A stretch of DNA of 64,000 nt from Frigoribacterium sp. MEB024 (GCF_000878135.1 NZ_JXQZ01000039.1:1-64000), one strand, 5' to 3'. Shown: positions 12,739 through 20,875, numbered from the stretch's first letter. Numbers and translations are program-made. The notes: generated by a model from the sequence alone, not told the origin.

Positions 12739-13452
12739 GTGAGCAAGAACGACACGAACCACCGCCAGCAGATCGTCATCCTGGCCGCCGGGCTCGGCAG
12801 CCGTCTCGGCCGCTCGCTGCCCAAGGCCTTGACCGAGCTCCACGACGGCCGCACCATCATGCAGCAGCAGTTCGACAACATCCGCGACGCCTTCGGGCCC
12901 GACGCCCGGGTGACCGTCGTCGTCGGCTACAAGTTCGAGCACATCGTCGAGGCCTTCCCGTCCGCCTCGTTCGTCTACAACGAGATGTACGACCAGACCA
13001 ACACGTCGAAGAGCCTGCTCCGCGCCCTGCGGGCCAGCGCCTCCGGCGGCGTGCTGTGGATGAACGGCGACGTCGTCTTCGACCCGACGGCCCTCACCCG
13101 TGCGGCCCGCCTCGTTCGCGACGACCAGTCGTTCGTCACCGTCAACACCTCTAAGGTGTCCGACGAAGAGGTGAAGTACACGACCGACGCCGAGGGCTAC
13201 ATCGCCGAGCTGTCGAAGCAGGTCAAGGGCGGGCTGGGCGAGGCCGTGGGCATCAACTACGTGTCGAAGTCCGACAAGGCGACACTCATGCACCAGCTCT
13301 CCAAGGTCGACAACCAGGACTACTTCGAGCGTGGCATCGAACTGGCCATCGGCCAGGACGGGCTACGCTTTGAGCCCGTGGACATCTCCGACCTCTACGC
13401 CGTCGAGGTCGACTTCGCCGAAGACCTCGAGCGCGCGAACCTGTTCGTCTGA
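12739..13452 (+). CDS. LicC-like NTP (cytidylyl) transferase
   Basis: A 237-residue nucleotidyltransferase of the Rossmann-like NTP-transferase fold. Residues ILAAGLGSRLG and LPKAL form the nucleotide-binding signature, and WMNGDVVFDP carries the metal-binding Asp. The block YNEMYDQTNTSKSLLRAL resembles phosphocholine or polyol-phosphate cytidylyltransferases (LicC type). It probably activates an alcohol phosphate as its CDP derivative. The GTG at 12739 follows a strong GTGAGGAG site. It precedes an ABC exporter and lies in the same locus as a CDP-alcohol transferase and a CDP-glycerol polymerase, so a role in surface-polymer precursor supply is likely; the exact substrate is not readable. 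Confidence 0.75.
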   Translation: MSKNDTNHRQQIVILAAGLGSRLGRSLPKALTELHDGRTIMQQQFDNIRDAFGPDARVTVVVGYKFEHIVEAFPSASFVYNEMYDQTNTSKSLLRALRASASGGVLWMNGDVVFDPTALTRAARLVRDDQSFVTVNTSKVSDEEVKYTTDAEGYIAELSKQVKGGLGEAVGINYVSKSDKATLMHQLSKVDNQDYFERGIELAIGQDGLRFEPVDISDLYAVEVDFAEDLERANLFV

Positions 13453-13513
13453 ACCGGGCCGTCTCCCGACGGCCGCGTGCCGCTACGCGATGTCCTGAAC
13501 GAGAAGGACGTCC

Positions 13514-14311
13514 GTGAGCACTGACCTGGCCGAACGGCCCCGTCGCAGCGGCTTCGCGCGATACCGCCAGACGCTCTGGTTGCTGACGAGTCGCGACCTC
13601 AAGGTCCGGTACTCCACCTCGAAGCTCGGCTACTTCTGGTCGATCCTCGACCCGCTCGTGATGTCGGGCATCTACTTCTTCGTCTTCTCGGTCGTGTTCA
13701 AGCGCTCGGTCGGCGACGAGCCGTACATCGTCTTCCTCCTCTCCGGCCTCCTGCCCTGGATGTGGTTCAACGGCGCGGTCTCCGACAGCACCCGGGCGTT
13801 CATCCGCGAGGCGAAGCTCGTCCGATCGACCAAGATCCCCCGGACGATCTGGGTGTTCCGACTCGTGGGTTCCAAAGGCATCGAATTCGCCCTCAGCCTG
13901 CCCGTCCTGGCCTTGTTCGCCGCCGTCGGAGGGGCCCAGTTGCACTGGCAGGCTGTGTTCTTCCCCTTGGCCATGGTCATGCAGACCGTACTCGTCGCCG
14001 GGGTGGGGCTCGTCGTCGCACCACTCGTCGTGTTCTTCCGCGACCTCGAGCGCGCCACGAAGCTCGCCCTGCGGTTCGCCTTCTACGCCTCGCCCATCAT
14101 CTACGGCACCCAAGACCTCCCCGAGAGCCTGCACCTCCTGGCCGCGTTCAACCCGCTGAGCGGCATCTTCGGCCTCTACCGGTCGGCGTTCTTCCCCGAG
14201 CAGTTCGACCTCACCGAGGTGCTCGTCGGCGGTTCCGTGTGCGTCGTGGTCCTGGGCGTCGGGCTGCTCGTCTTCCGGGCCAGCGAGCGTGCCGTGCTGA
14301 AGGAGATCTGA
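13514..14311 (+). CDS. Polysaccharide/teichoic acid ABC exporter permease (Wzm/TagG type)
   Basis: A 265-residue permease of the ABC-2 polysaccharide-export family with six membrane helices. Diagnostic blocks are RDLKVRYSTSKLGYFWSILDPL at the N-terminus and NPLSGIFGLYRSAFF near the C-terminus. It should move an undecaprenyl-linked polymer across the membrane together with the ATPase encoded next. Its stop and the ATPase start overlap (TGATG). GAGAAGGA precedes the GTG start. Confidence 0.88.
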   Translation: MSTDLAERPRRSGFARYRQTLWLLTSRDLKVRYSTSKLGYFWSILDPLVMSGIYFFVFSVVFKRSVGDEPYIVFLLSGLLPWMWFNGAVSDSTRAFIREAKLVRSTKIPRTIWVFRLVGSKGIEFALSLPVLALFAAVGGAQLHWQAVFFPLAMVMQTVLVAGVGLVVAPLVVFFRDLERATKLALRFAFYASPIIYGTQDLPESLHLLAAFNPLSGIFGLYRSAFFPEQFDLTEVLVGGSVCVVVLGVGLLVFRASERAVLKEI

Positions 14312-15072
14312 TGTCCACCACCGGACAACACCCCGTGATCCGCGTCGACGGCGTCGGCATCCGCTTCCGCCGCAACCGGCGCGGGCGGCGATCGTTCAAG
14401 GACCTCTTCGCCGACAGCAGCAGACGGTCGCGACCGGGCGAGTTCTGGGCCCTCCGCGACGTCAGCTTCGAGGTCCGACCGGGCGAGGCCATCGGCGTCG
14501 TGGGACGCAACGGCCAGGGCAAGTCGACGCTGCTCAAGCTGGTGGCCGAGGTGATCCTGCCCGACACGGGCACCGTCGAGGTGTCGGGCGGCGTCGCCCC
14601 CCTCATCGAGATCACCGGTGGCTTCGTCGCCGACCTGACGGTGCGGGAGAACGTGTACCTGACCGCCGGCCTGCACGGCATGACCCGCCCCGAGATCGAC
14701 CAGCGCTTCGACGAGATCATCGACTTCGCCGAGATCGGCGACTTCGTCGACACCCCGTACAAGCACCTCTCGAGCGGCATGAAGGTCCGCATCGCGTTCG
14801 CCGTCATCTCACGGCTCGAAGAGCCCGTCGTGCTGGTCGACGAGGTGCTCGCCGTGGGTGACAAGGCCTTCCGCGAGAAGTGCTACGCCCGGATCGGCGA
14901 GATGCTGGCCGACGGTCGCACGCTCTTCCTCGTGTCGCACAACGAACGCGACCTCAAGCGGTTCTGCCGACGGGGCCTCTACCTCGACAAGGGTGCCCTG
15001 GTGTTCGACGGCCCCCTCGACGACGCCCTGGCCCGGTACGCCTCCGATCACCCTCCCCGCCCCTCGGCGTAG
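14311..15072 (+). CDS. Polysaccharide/teichoic acid ABC exporter ATPase (Wzt/TagH type)
   Basis: 253 residues. Walker A GRNGQGKST, signature LSSGMKVR and Walker B VVLVDEVLAVGD followed by FREKCY are the classic Wzt/TagH fingerprint. The segment SFKDLFADSSRR before the core matches the gate-helix region of this family. It ends soon after the ATPase fold, so it lacks the C-terminal carbohydrate-binding domain of O-antigen Wzt proteins and resembles minimal teichoic-acid exporters. Coupled to the permease by a one-base overlap. Confidence 0.9.
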   Translation: MSTTGQHPVIRVDGVGIRFRRNRRGRRSFKDLFADSSRRSRPGEFWALRDVSFEVRPGEAIGVVGRNGQGKSTLLKLVAEVILPDTGTVEVSGGVAPLIEITGGFVADLTVRENVYLTAGLHGMTRPEIDQRFDEIIDFAEIGDFVDTPYKHLSSGMKVRIAFAVISRLEEPVVLVDEVLAVGDKAFREKCYARIGEMLADGRTLFLVSHNERDLKRFCRRGLYLDKGALVFDGPLDDALARYASDHPPRPSA

Positions 15073-15075
15073 TGT
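15070..15075 (+). promoter_or_regulatory. -10 element for EcsC-like gene (leaderless)
   Basis: TAGTGT overlaps the TAG stop of the exporter ATPase and ends six bases before the next GTG, so the following gene can be transcribed separately. Confidence 0.5.
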
Positions 15076-15081
15076 CGAGGG

Positions 15082-15885
15082 GTGCCCGAACGCAGTCAGC
15101 CCCACAGCCCCGATCACGCCGCCTCGACGACGGACGCACAGCTCGCCGCCCGCGACGCCGCGAACTCGACCGAGTACCACTACCAGACGTCGGCGCCCGA
15201 CCGGTCGGACGACGCCGCCTGGGTGCGACGTCTCGACAAGCTGTTGGCCGTCCAGCGTCCGGTCGTCGTCAAGCACGTCGCCACGCTGCGTCGGCGTCAC
15301 AAGAAGGCGACACCACAGAAGCTCATCACCATCCTCGAGCGCGAGTACCTCGCCGCGGTCACGACCGGTGGGGCCGCCGTCGGGGCCAGCGCGGTGATCC
15401 CCGGTGTCGGCTGGGGTGTGTCGCTGGCGCTCTCGGGCGTCGAGACCGCCGGCTTCCTCGAGGCGAGCGCACTCTTCGCCCAGTCCGTGACCGAGGTCCA
15501 CGGCATCGCCGTCTCGGACCCCGACCGCGCCCGGGCACTGGTCATGGCGATGCTGCTCGGCGGTCCCGGTGCCAGCCTCGTCCGTCAGTTCGCCGGCGAG
15601 GCCATGGGCACGGCTCCGGCCCGGACCGCGTTCTGGGGCGAGCTGGTGACCTCCAAACTGCCGAAGGCGGCCATGAGCGGCCTGACCGACACGATCCGCA
15701 AACAGTTCATCCGGCGATTCGCCGCCTCGCAAGGGGCCTCCGTCCTCGGGCGGGCCCTCCCGTTCGGCATCGGGGCCGTCGTGGGAGGGACGGGCAACCA
15801 CCTGCTCGGACGCAAGGTCGTCACGACGGCCCGCACGGCGTTCGGTGCGGCGCCGGCCGAGTTCCCGGTCGCCCTGTCCCTCTGA
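15082..15885 (+). CDS. EcsC-like protein of unknown function
   Basis: 267 residues. A polar N-terminal 45 residues is followed by an Arg/Lys-rich segment (VVKHVATLRRRHKK) and hydrophobic Gly/Ala-rich stretches (VTTGGAAVGASAVIPGVGWGVSLALSGVETAGFL) resembling EcsC family proteins. A second hydrophobic stretch near the C-terminus (LPFGIGAVVGGTGNHLLGRKV) also fits that family. No enzyme motif is visible. The GTG at 15082 follows a TAGTGT hexamer at six bases. It lies directly behind the exporter genes but has its own promoter, so a part in polymer export is possible and not shown. Confidence 0.6.
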   Translation: MPERSQPHSPDHAASTTDAQLAARDAANSTEYHYQTSAPDRSDDAAWVRRLDKLLAVQRPVVVKHVATLRRRHKKATPQKLITILEREYLAAVTTGGAAVGASAVIPGVGWGVSLALSGVETAGFLEASALFAQSVTEVHGIAVSDPDRARALVMAMLLGGPGASLVRQFAGEAMGTAPARTAFWGELVTSKLPKAAMSGLTDTIRKQFIRRFAASQGASVLGRALPFGIGAVVGGTGNHLLGRKVVTTARTAFGAAPAEFPVALSL

Positions 15886-15992
15886 GCAGCCGGCCGGGGG
15901 CGGCCGGCGTGGTCGGTCACGTCCCCTTCGACGGGTCCTCCCCAAGAGGCCGTCATCCACAAGGACTCGAGACGACCCTCGGCGGCCGCTCC

Positions 15993-15998
15993 TAGGGT
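15993..15998 (+). promoter_or_regulatory. -10 element for the 93-residue orphan (leaderless)
   Basis: TAGGGT seven bases before the ATG at 16006. Confidence 0.5.
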
Positions 15999-16005
15999 CG
16001 ACGAC

Positions 16006-16287
16006 ATGACGTCGACGTCCCTCGCCTACACCGTCCCCTTCACCCTCGACCGCTCCCGCGCACCCCGCGTCTACCGATTGCTCAACGACTCCCCCGAGAC
16101 CGTGACCGGCGTCCGGGTCACCCTCGTCGGCACGGGGCTGCTCGTCCCCGTCGCGACCACCCGGCTCGACCCCGGCGACTCGGTCGACCTCTGTGTGCTG
16201 GGTGTCGAACTGGCCCGCAGCGCGATCGCCGTCGTGCGGTGGTTCCGGCCCGACGGCGACGAGTACCTCTGGCGGTTCAGCTTCTGA
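16006..16287 (+). CDS. Small protein of unknown function (93 aa)
   Basis: I do not recognise this gene. The 93 residues have no signal peptide or membrane helix. They alternate short hydrophobic beta-like segments (YTVPFTLDRS, VTGVRVTLVGTGLLVPV, AIAVVRWFRPDGDEYLWRFSF) and would suit a small all-beta fold. The -10 hexamer at seven bases and the start of homogeneous GC3-rich codon use support expression. It sits between the EcsC-like gene and the convergent XRE regulator. Confidence 0.55.
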   Translation: MTSTSLAYTVPFTLDRSRAPRVYRLLNDSPETVTGVRVTLVGTGLLVPVATTRLDPGDSVDLCVLGVELARSAIAVVRWFRPDGDEYLWRFSF

Positions 16288-16326
16288 CCTCCGGGGTGGA
16301 CGAGTCCTGCCGGGTGGGGGGCCGCG

Positions 16327-16632
16327 TCAGCTAGTGAGCCGAGCCCGTCTCTCAGCGACGTAGTCCGCGGCCGTGAAGGCCTCCAGGAGGGGCGGCAGGT
16401 GATCGACCCCGAGGCCGGTGACCAGCACGGCCGGGTCGACCCCCAGCACCACGGCGAGCCGGACGATCGTGTGCAGCACGGGGTTCCCGATGCCACGCTC
16501 GATCTTTCCGTAGTTCGACACGTTCATGCCCGCGAGGTGGGCCACCTCGTCCTGGCTCAGGCCGAGCCGCAGGCGCTCGTCGCGGATGCGCTCTCCGAAC
16601 TGGCGGGCGGCGGCGGACGTCGGTTCAGGCAT
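16327..16632 (-). CDS. XRE-family transcriptional regulator
   Basis: A 101-residue DNA-binding protein consisting of one helix-turn-helix (about residues 12-66; recognition region LSQDEVAHLAGMNVSNYGKIERG) and a short C-terminal tail. It probably acts as a small repressor. A TATCCA hexamer ends six bases before the ATG, and two matching palindromes lie just upstream, one of them at the promoter, which suggests autoregulation. Candidate targets are itself and the surface-polymer genes. Confidence 0.85.
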   Translation of the reverse strand: MPEPTSAAARQFGERIRDERLRLGLSQDEVAHLAGMNVSNYGKIERGIGNPVLHTIVRLAVVLGVDPAVLVTGLGVDHLPPLLEAFTAADYVAERRARLTS

Positions 16633-16649
16633 GCCTCATGGATACGCTG

Positions 16650-16706
16650 CTCAGCGTCTGAGATCCAGAGTCCTCAGCACCGGGACATGAATGCCTCAGC
16701 GTTGAG
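16650..16706. promoter_or_regulatory. Pair of CTCA-N4/5-TGAG palindromes upstream of XRE gene
   Basis: CTCAGCGTCTGAG (16650-16662) and CTCAGCGTTGAG (16695-16706) share half-sites and spacing. The first lies just upstream of the putative TATCCA -10 of the XRE gene. They are candidate operators. Confidence 0.45.
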
Positions 16707-16732
16707 AAGCTTTCCGTGCCCCGTCGCCGGGG

Positions 16733-18037
16733 TCAGAGGTCCGTCGCCTCCGCGTCGCTGGCCTCCTGCTCGGCGTCGTCGGCCGCACCGGCCGAGCGTG
16801 GTTCGACGAACGACGGTCGACGTGCGGCGTAGTCGTCACGCAGCCGCACGAGGTCCGCCACCGCGTTCTCGAACCGACGCGTGGCCGCCCCGGGCGACGT
16901 GTCGCCGAAGTGACGCCGTACCCAGTGATCGAGACGGCTCCGCGCCTCCGGATCGTCGACGACCCTGTCGACGAGAGAAACGATGTCGCCCGCGCCGTCG
17001 GCCGTCAACCACTCGGCGTCCCCGAGGTATCCCGACTCGTCGACGTCGGCCTCGACGGCCACCGGACGGGTCACGACGAGGGGTCGGCCCGTCGCGAGGC
17101 GGTCGTAGACCATCGCCGAGATGTCGGTCACGGCGACGTCCGCCGCGGCCAGTTGCCAACCGAGTTCGGGCCCCTCGTCGTGGATGTGATGAGCATCGGG
17201 ATCACGAGTGTTGGCCTCGGCCAGTGCCCGGATGATCGCCTCGTGGGCTCGCCGGTACCCGGGGTCGAGCACACCGCTGCGCGGGTGTGCCCTGTAGACG
17301 ACCCGGTGACGCCCCGAGGCCAGCAGGGCCCTGACGAGGGCGAGGCCGTGCGTGGCGATCGACCCGTAGGCGGCCGCAGGACGGTCGCCCTCCCAGGTGG
17401 GGGCGTAGAGCACGACCAGACGGTCGTCGTCGGGGTAGGGCACCTCACCCGAGAAGTGGTCGACCTGGGGCCGACCGATGGGCACGGCGCGCTTGTCGAG
17501 GTCGTAGTCCCAGAGCTTGGCGGCGAGTCGGTCCTTCGCGGCGTCGCCCGCGACGAAGGCGTAGTCGTACGCCTTGAACTGGTTCGTCGTCATGTACATC
17601 TTGTCGCTCTCGCCGTGGTTGACGAAGACGTGCCACATGCGGCCGTACCGCATCATCTGGAAGTTCTTCGCGTTCTGGTTGACGTAGAGGGTCATGGCGA
17701 GGGGTTGAGCGGCGACGAAGTCCTCGAGGTCGGCCACCTTGCGGGCGTAGACGAGCGGCACCGGGCTCTCGTCGAGCATGGTGACCATCGTGCCCGGCGA
17801 GCGGACGACGACGGCGACGGGGAAGGTCTCGGCCAGGCGGGCGAGCGGGGCGTACCACTGTCGGATCTGGTACATGTTCACGGTCGTGTCGGCGAAGTAC
17901 ACGGCGACGCGGACGGTGCCCGGAGCGGGCGTCGCCGCCGCCCGTGGGTCGCGCTCGAGCCGACGTCGACTGCTGCGCGATCGGACGGCCCGGCGGGCCA
18001 GGCTCCAGGCGAGCCCCAGGTCTCGGGTCAGCGGCAC
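16733..18037 (-). CDS. CDP-glycerol glycerophosphotransferase-like (TagF/TarF type) polymerase
   Basis: 434 residues. The C-terminal half matches the CDP-glycerol:poly(glycerophosphate) transferase fold: VFVNHGESDKMYM with the conserved His-Gly, VLYAPTWEGDRP, YRAHPRSGV, and DVAVTDISAMVYDRLATGRPLVV, where TagF has a DYSS motif. The N-terminal half has a Rossmann-like start (VRVAVYFADTTVNMYQIRQW). It should add polyol-phosphate units to a lipid-linked acceptor at the cytoplasmic face. A GAGGAGG site precedes the GTG at 18037. The acidic C-terminal tail (AADDAEQEASDAEATDL) is probably flexible. The donor may be other than CDP-glycerol. Confidence 0.78.
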   Translation of the reverse strand: MPLTRDLGLAWSLARRAVRSRSSRRRLERDPRAAATPAPGTVRVAVYFADTTVNMYQIRQWYAPLARLAETFPVAVVVRSPGTMVTMLDESPVPLVYARKVADLEDFVAAQPLAMTLYVNQNAKNFQMMRYGRMWHVFVNHGESDKMYMTTNQFKAYDYAFVAGDAAKDRLAAKLWDYDLDKRAVPIGRPQVDHFSGEVPYPDDDRLVVLYAPTWEGDRPAAAYGSIATHGLALVRALLASGRHRVVYRAHPRSGVLDPGYRRAHEAIIRALAEANTRDPDAHHIHDEGPELGWQLAAADVAVTDISAMVYDRLATGRPLVVTRPVAVEADVDESGYLGDAEWLTADGAGDIVSLVDRVVDDPEARSRLDHWVRRHFGDTSPGAATRRFENAVADLVRLRDDYAARRPSFVEPRSAGAADDAEQEASDAEATDL

Positions 18038-18090
18038 ATGCCCTCCTCGGGTCGGTCCGTCACCCCGATCGGCGCCGGACCCCGGAAAGC

Positions 18091-18948
18091 CTAGAGGACC
18101 GGAGGTCGACCGGCCCTGGACATGCGGAGGACCGTTACCCAACCGATGGACCGTCGACCGCCCGGCGCCTCTCGCCACCCCTCCGCCCAGCCCGCGAACC
18201 ACGGCCGCAGGCGCTGCGGGGTGCGTGCCCAGCGCAGCAGCTGGACCGCCGTCCAGGACGCGACGTAGACGGGGACGAGCGGCCACGGGAGGTTGCGCTT
18301 GGCCAACCAGACCCGGTTGCGCGCGTTCAGCCGGTAGTACTCGGCGTGACGCGCCGGGTCGATGGCCGGATGGTTCGCCACGAGCGAGCCCTCGTACCAG
18401 GTGCGCCTGCCCTGGGCCCAGACCCGCCACGCCAGCTCGATGCCCTCGTGTGCGTAGAAGTACGGCTCGCCCCAGCCGGCACAGGCGTCGAAGACGTCGC
18501 GGGGCAGCAGGGTCGCCCCTTCCCAGACCGAGAAGACGTCGCTCGACCGGCGAGGGTCGCCCTTGCGCAGGCGAGGCGTCCATCGCCGCGGATTGGCGGC
18601 GCCGTCGGGGTCCACGACCCGTGGCTGAAGGAGCCCGATCTCGGGTCGGGCCCGCAACAACGCGACGGCGTCCGCGAGGAACCGGTCGGAGGGCAGGCTC
18701 GCGTCGTCGTCGAGGAAGAAGATCCACTCGCCCGCGACGGCTTCGGCCCCCCGGTTGCGGCCGGCGGGGATGCCCACGTTCTCGGCGAGCTCGAGCAGGC
18801 GGACCCCGGTGGGCACCTCGACCTCCGGGCTCGCGGCGTCGCGTCCGTTGACCACGCAGACGACGTCGAGTGCGACGTCGCGCTGGGCCGACAGCGAAGC
18901 GAGCCCCCGACGCAGGTCGTCCGGGCGACGCCCCTGGGTCAGGCTCAC
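18091..18948 (-). CDS. Family 2 glycosyltransferase (start uncertain)
   Basis: At least 285 residues. GT-A signatures are NGRDAAS, ENVGIPAGRNRGAEAV, the metal-binding FFLDDDASL and AHEGIELAWRVWAQGRR. The C-terminus has a membrane-associated helix region (WPLVPVYVASWTAVQLLRW). The first recognisable start is GTG at 18948, but that cuts off most of beta strand 1 (LPRVGVV), and no ATG, GTG or TTG exists in frame between the upstream stop and there. A CTG at 18978 that overlaps the upstream TGA may be the true start. Follows the CDP-alcohol transferase closely. Confidence 0.8.
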   Translation of the reverse strand: MSLTQGRRPDDLRRGLASLSAQRDVALDVVCVVNGRDAASPEVEVPTGVRLLELAENVGIPAGRNRGAEAVAGEWIFFLDDDASLPSDRFLADAVALLRARPEIGLLQPRVVDPDGAANPRRWTPRLRKGDPRRSSDVFSVWEGATLLPRDVFDACAGWGEPYFYAHEGIELAWRVWAQGRRTWYEGSLVANHPAIDPARHAEYYRLNARNRVWLAKRNLPWPLVPVYVASWTAVQLLRWARTPQRLRPWFAGWAEGWREAPGGRRSIGWVTVLRMSRAGRPPVL

Positions 18949-18974
18949 GACTCCGACCCGGGGCAGGGCCTCGC

Positions 18975-19781
18975 TCAGGAGCGCACCCGCTTCGACGCCA
19001 TGATCGCGACGAAGTGGCCGACCAGCGCCAGCACCGACAGCGGGAGCAGGGCGACGAGCAGGACGCGGTCGGCGGTGACGCCTCCGACGACGAGGCCGAC
19101 GAGCGCCGCGAGGAAGACGAGCATGGTCAGCTCGACCGAGTGGTACAGCCGGTGGAACGGCACGAACCGCGCGGCGCTGCGCAGTCGGGACAGGAGGCGC
19201 CCGCTCGGCTGCGTCGCGCCTCCTCGTTTGTCTTCGAGCCGGTCGAGACCCGCGTTCGCACGGGCGACGTGGACCATGTCGTTGAGGGCCTTGTTGAGCA
19301 CGATCACGAGGGCGAGGGCGAAGCCCGCGGTCGTCCAGAGGAAGTCACCCGGCGTCTCGAACGGGAATCCGGCGGCGCGGATGCCCAACACGATCGGGAT
19401 GAGGGCCTCGGTCGAGTAATGGCCGACCTTGTCGAGGAAGACCCCGGCCGGCGAACTGGTGCCCCGCCAGCGGGCGACCTCGCCGTCACAGCAGTCGACG
19501 AGCATCTGCAGTTGGCCCAGCACGAGGGCGAGCAACGCGCCGGTGATGCCCGGCACGAGCAGCGACAGGGCGGTGCACCAGCCGACGAGGATCATCAGCC
19601 CGGTCACGCCGTTCGCCGAGACGCTCGTCTTGAGCAGCCACCAGGTCAGGTAGGGCGAGACGTCGCGCAGGTACAACGAGGCCGTCCAGTGCTCGGCGTT
19701 CGCGCGACTGCGCACCTCGGGCGGCTGGGCGACGCGTCGCAGCTCGGCGATCGAACTCGGTCTCGTGGGCAGCGCGGTCAT
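18975..19781 (-). CDS. CDP-alcohol phosphatidyltransferase family protein
   Basis: 268 residues with about six membrane helices. The family motif reads DCCDGEVAR at about residues 96-104, then eight residues, G, and LDKVGHYSTE. The canonical last Asp of D(x)2DG(x)2AR(x)8G(x)3D(x)3D is His here. It normally displaces CMP from a CDP-alcohol with a hydroxyl acceptor in the membrane. In this locus it may use the CDP-alcohol made by the LicC-like enzyme. Lies six bases after the upstream GT2 stop. Confidence 0.82.
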   Translation of the reverse strand: MTALPTRPSSIAELRRVAQPPEVRSRANAEHWTASLYLRDVSPYLTWWLLKTSVSANGVTGLMILVGWCTALSLLVPGITGALLALVLGQLQMLVDCCDGEVARWRGTSSPAGVFLDKVGHYSTEALIPIVLGIRAAGFPFETPGDFLWTTAGFALALVIVLNKALNDMVHVARANAGLDRLEDKRGGATQPSGRLLSRLRSAARFVPFHRLYHSVELTMLVFLAALVGLVVGGVTADRVLLVALLPLSVLALVGHFVAIMASKRVRS

Positions 19782-19787
19782 CGGCGG

Positions 19788-20831
19788 CTACCTTCCGGTC
19801 TGGGCGGTGATGTTCTTCGTGAGGTCGAGGAAGCCGAGCACGAAGCCGACGCCCCACCCGAAGTGGATGGAAGGCAAGACTACGAGAAACCAGAGGCGGG
19901 TGCGGAGGTCGTCGCCGCGGGCGGCGAGCAGTGCGGCCGCGAGGACGAAGACGACGTACACACCGGGCACGACGAGGGCGAGCGTGGCCCACCCGAGCGG
20001 GCTGCCGAGCGCGAGTCCGACCACGCCGACCAACCCGACCACGAGGCCGAGGGCCACCCCGAGCACCATGACGGGCGGCACCAGGTACCGCACCGTGTTC
20101 GCCTTCGGGAACCGCCGGGCCAGTTCGCCCCGCCACAGCCCGGTGGCGACGAACTGTCGGGCCAGTTTGCGCAGGCTCGGGCGAGGTCGGTAGGTGACCA
20201 CGAGCCGGGGCGTGAACCAGACCGTCCCGCCCGTGGCCCGGAGCCGCCGGTTGAGCTCCCAGTCCTGGCCGCGCTTGACGCCCTCGTCGAAGAGCCCGAC
20301 CTCGAGCAGTCGGTGTCGCAGGAAGACGCCCAGGTAGGCCGTGTCGGTCGGGCCCTCGGCACCGCCGACGTGGTGCGGCGTACCCCCGAGGCCGACCCTG
20401 CTGCCGTAGGCCCGGGCCACGGCCTTCTCGAAGGGGGTGCGCCCGACGGCGGCCATGATGCCGCCCACGTTGTCGGCCCCACTGCGCTCGAGGGTCTCGA
20501 CCGCGATGCGCGTGTAGTCGCTCGGCAGCACCGAATGGGCGTCGACGCGCACCGTGATCGGGTGGACCGAGGCGCGGATGGCCACGTTGAGGCCGGCCGG
20601 GGTCGAGCCGACGGGGTTGGGGATGCTCCGGACCCGGGGGTCGGCCGCCGCCATCTCGGCCACGACCTCGTTCGTGCGGTCGACGCTCGGGCCGAGGGCC
20701 AGGATCACCTCGAACGGGCCCTCGTAGTCCTGGACCAGCAGGCTCTCGACCGCCGCCCGGATGTCACGCTCCTCGTTGAGGACGGGCATGACGTACGAGA
20801 CCCCGGGTCGGGTGGCGTCGCCTGCTTGCAT
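19788..20831 (-). CDS. Family 2 glycosyltransferase, membrane-anchored
   Basis: 347 residues. The GT-A core begins VSYVMPVLNEERDI; RVDAHSVLPSDY carries the DxH/DxD-type metal site and KRGQDWELNRRLR the catalytic-loop region. Three or four hydrophobic helices follow (residues 245-340). Related proteins (ExoA/succinoglycan type) transfer sugars to lipid carriers. First gene of a four-gene minus-strand run (GT2, CDP-alcohol transferase, GT2, CDP-glycerol polymerase). Confidence 0.85.
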   Translation of the reverse strand: MQAGDATRPGVSYVMPVLNEERDIRAAVESLLVQDYEGPFEVILALGPSVDRTNEVVAEMAAADPRVRSIPNPVGSTPAGLNVAIRASVHPITVRVDAHSVLPSDYTRIAVETLERSGADNVGGIMAAVGRTPFEKAVARAYGSRVGLGGTPHHVGGAEGPTDTAYLGVFLRHRLLEVGLFDEGVKRGQDWELNRRLRATGGTVWFTPRLVVTYRPRPSLRKLARQFVATGLWRGELARRFPKANTVRYLVPPVMVLGVALGLVVGLVGVVGLALGSPLGWATLALVVPGVYVVFVLAAALLAARGDDLRTRLWFLVVLPSIHFGWGVGFVLGFLDLTKNITAQTGR

Positions 20832-20862
20832 GGATCGCGTTCCTCGGGCTGGTGAGCGCCGG

Positions 20863-20875
20863 GGAGGCGCGGGTC
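20863..20875 (+). repeat. Dispersed GGAGGCGCGGGTC repeat, copy 2
   Basis: Exact core in the gap between the htrA-like gene and the downstream GT2. Confidence 0.6.
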
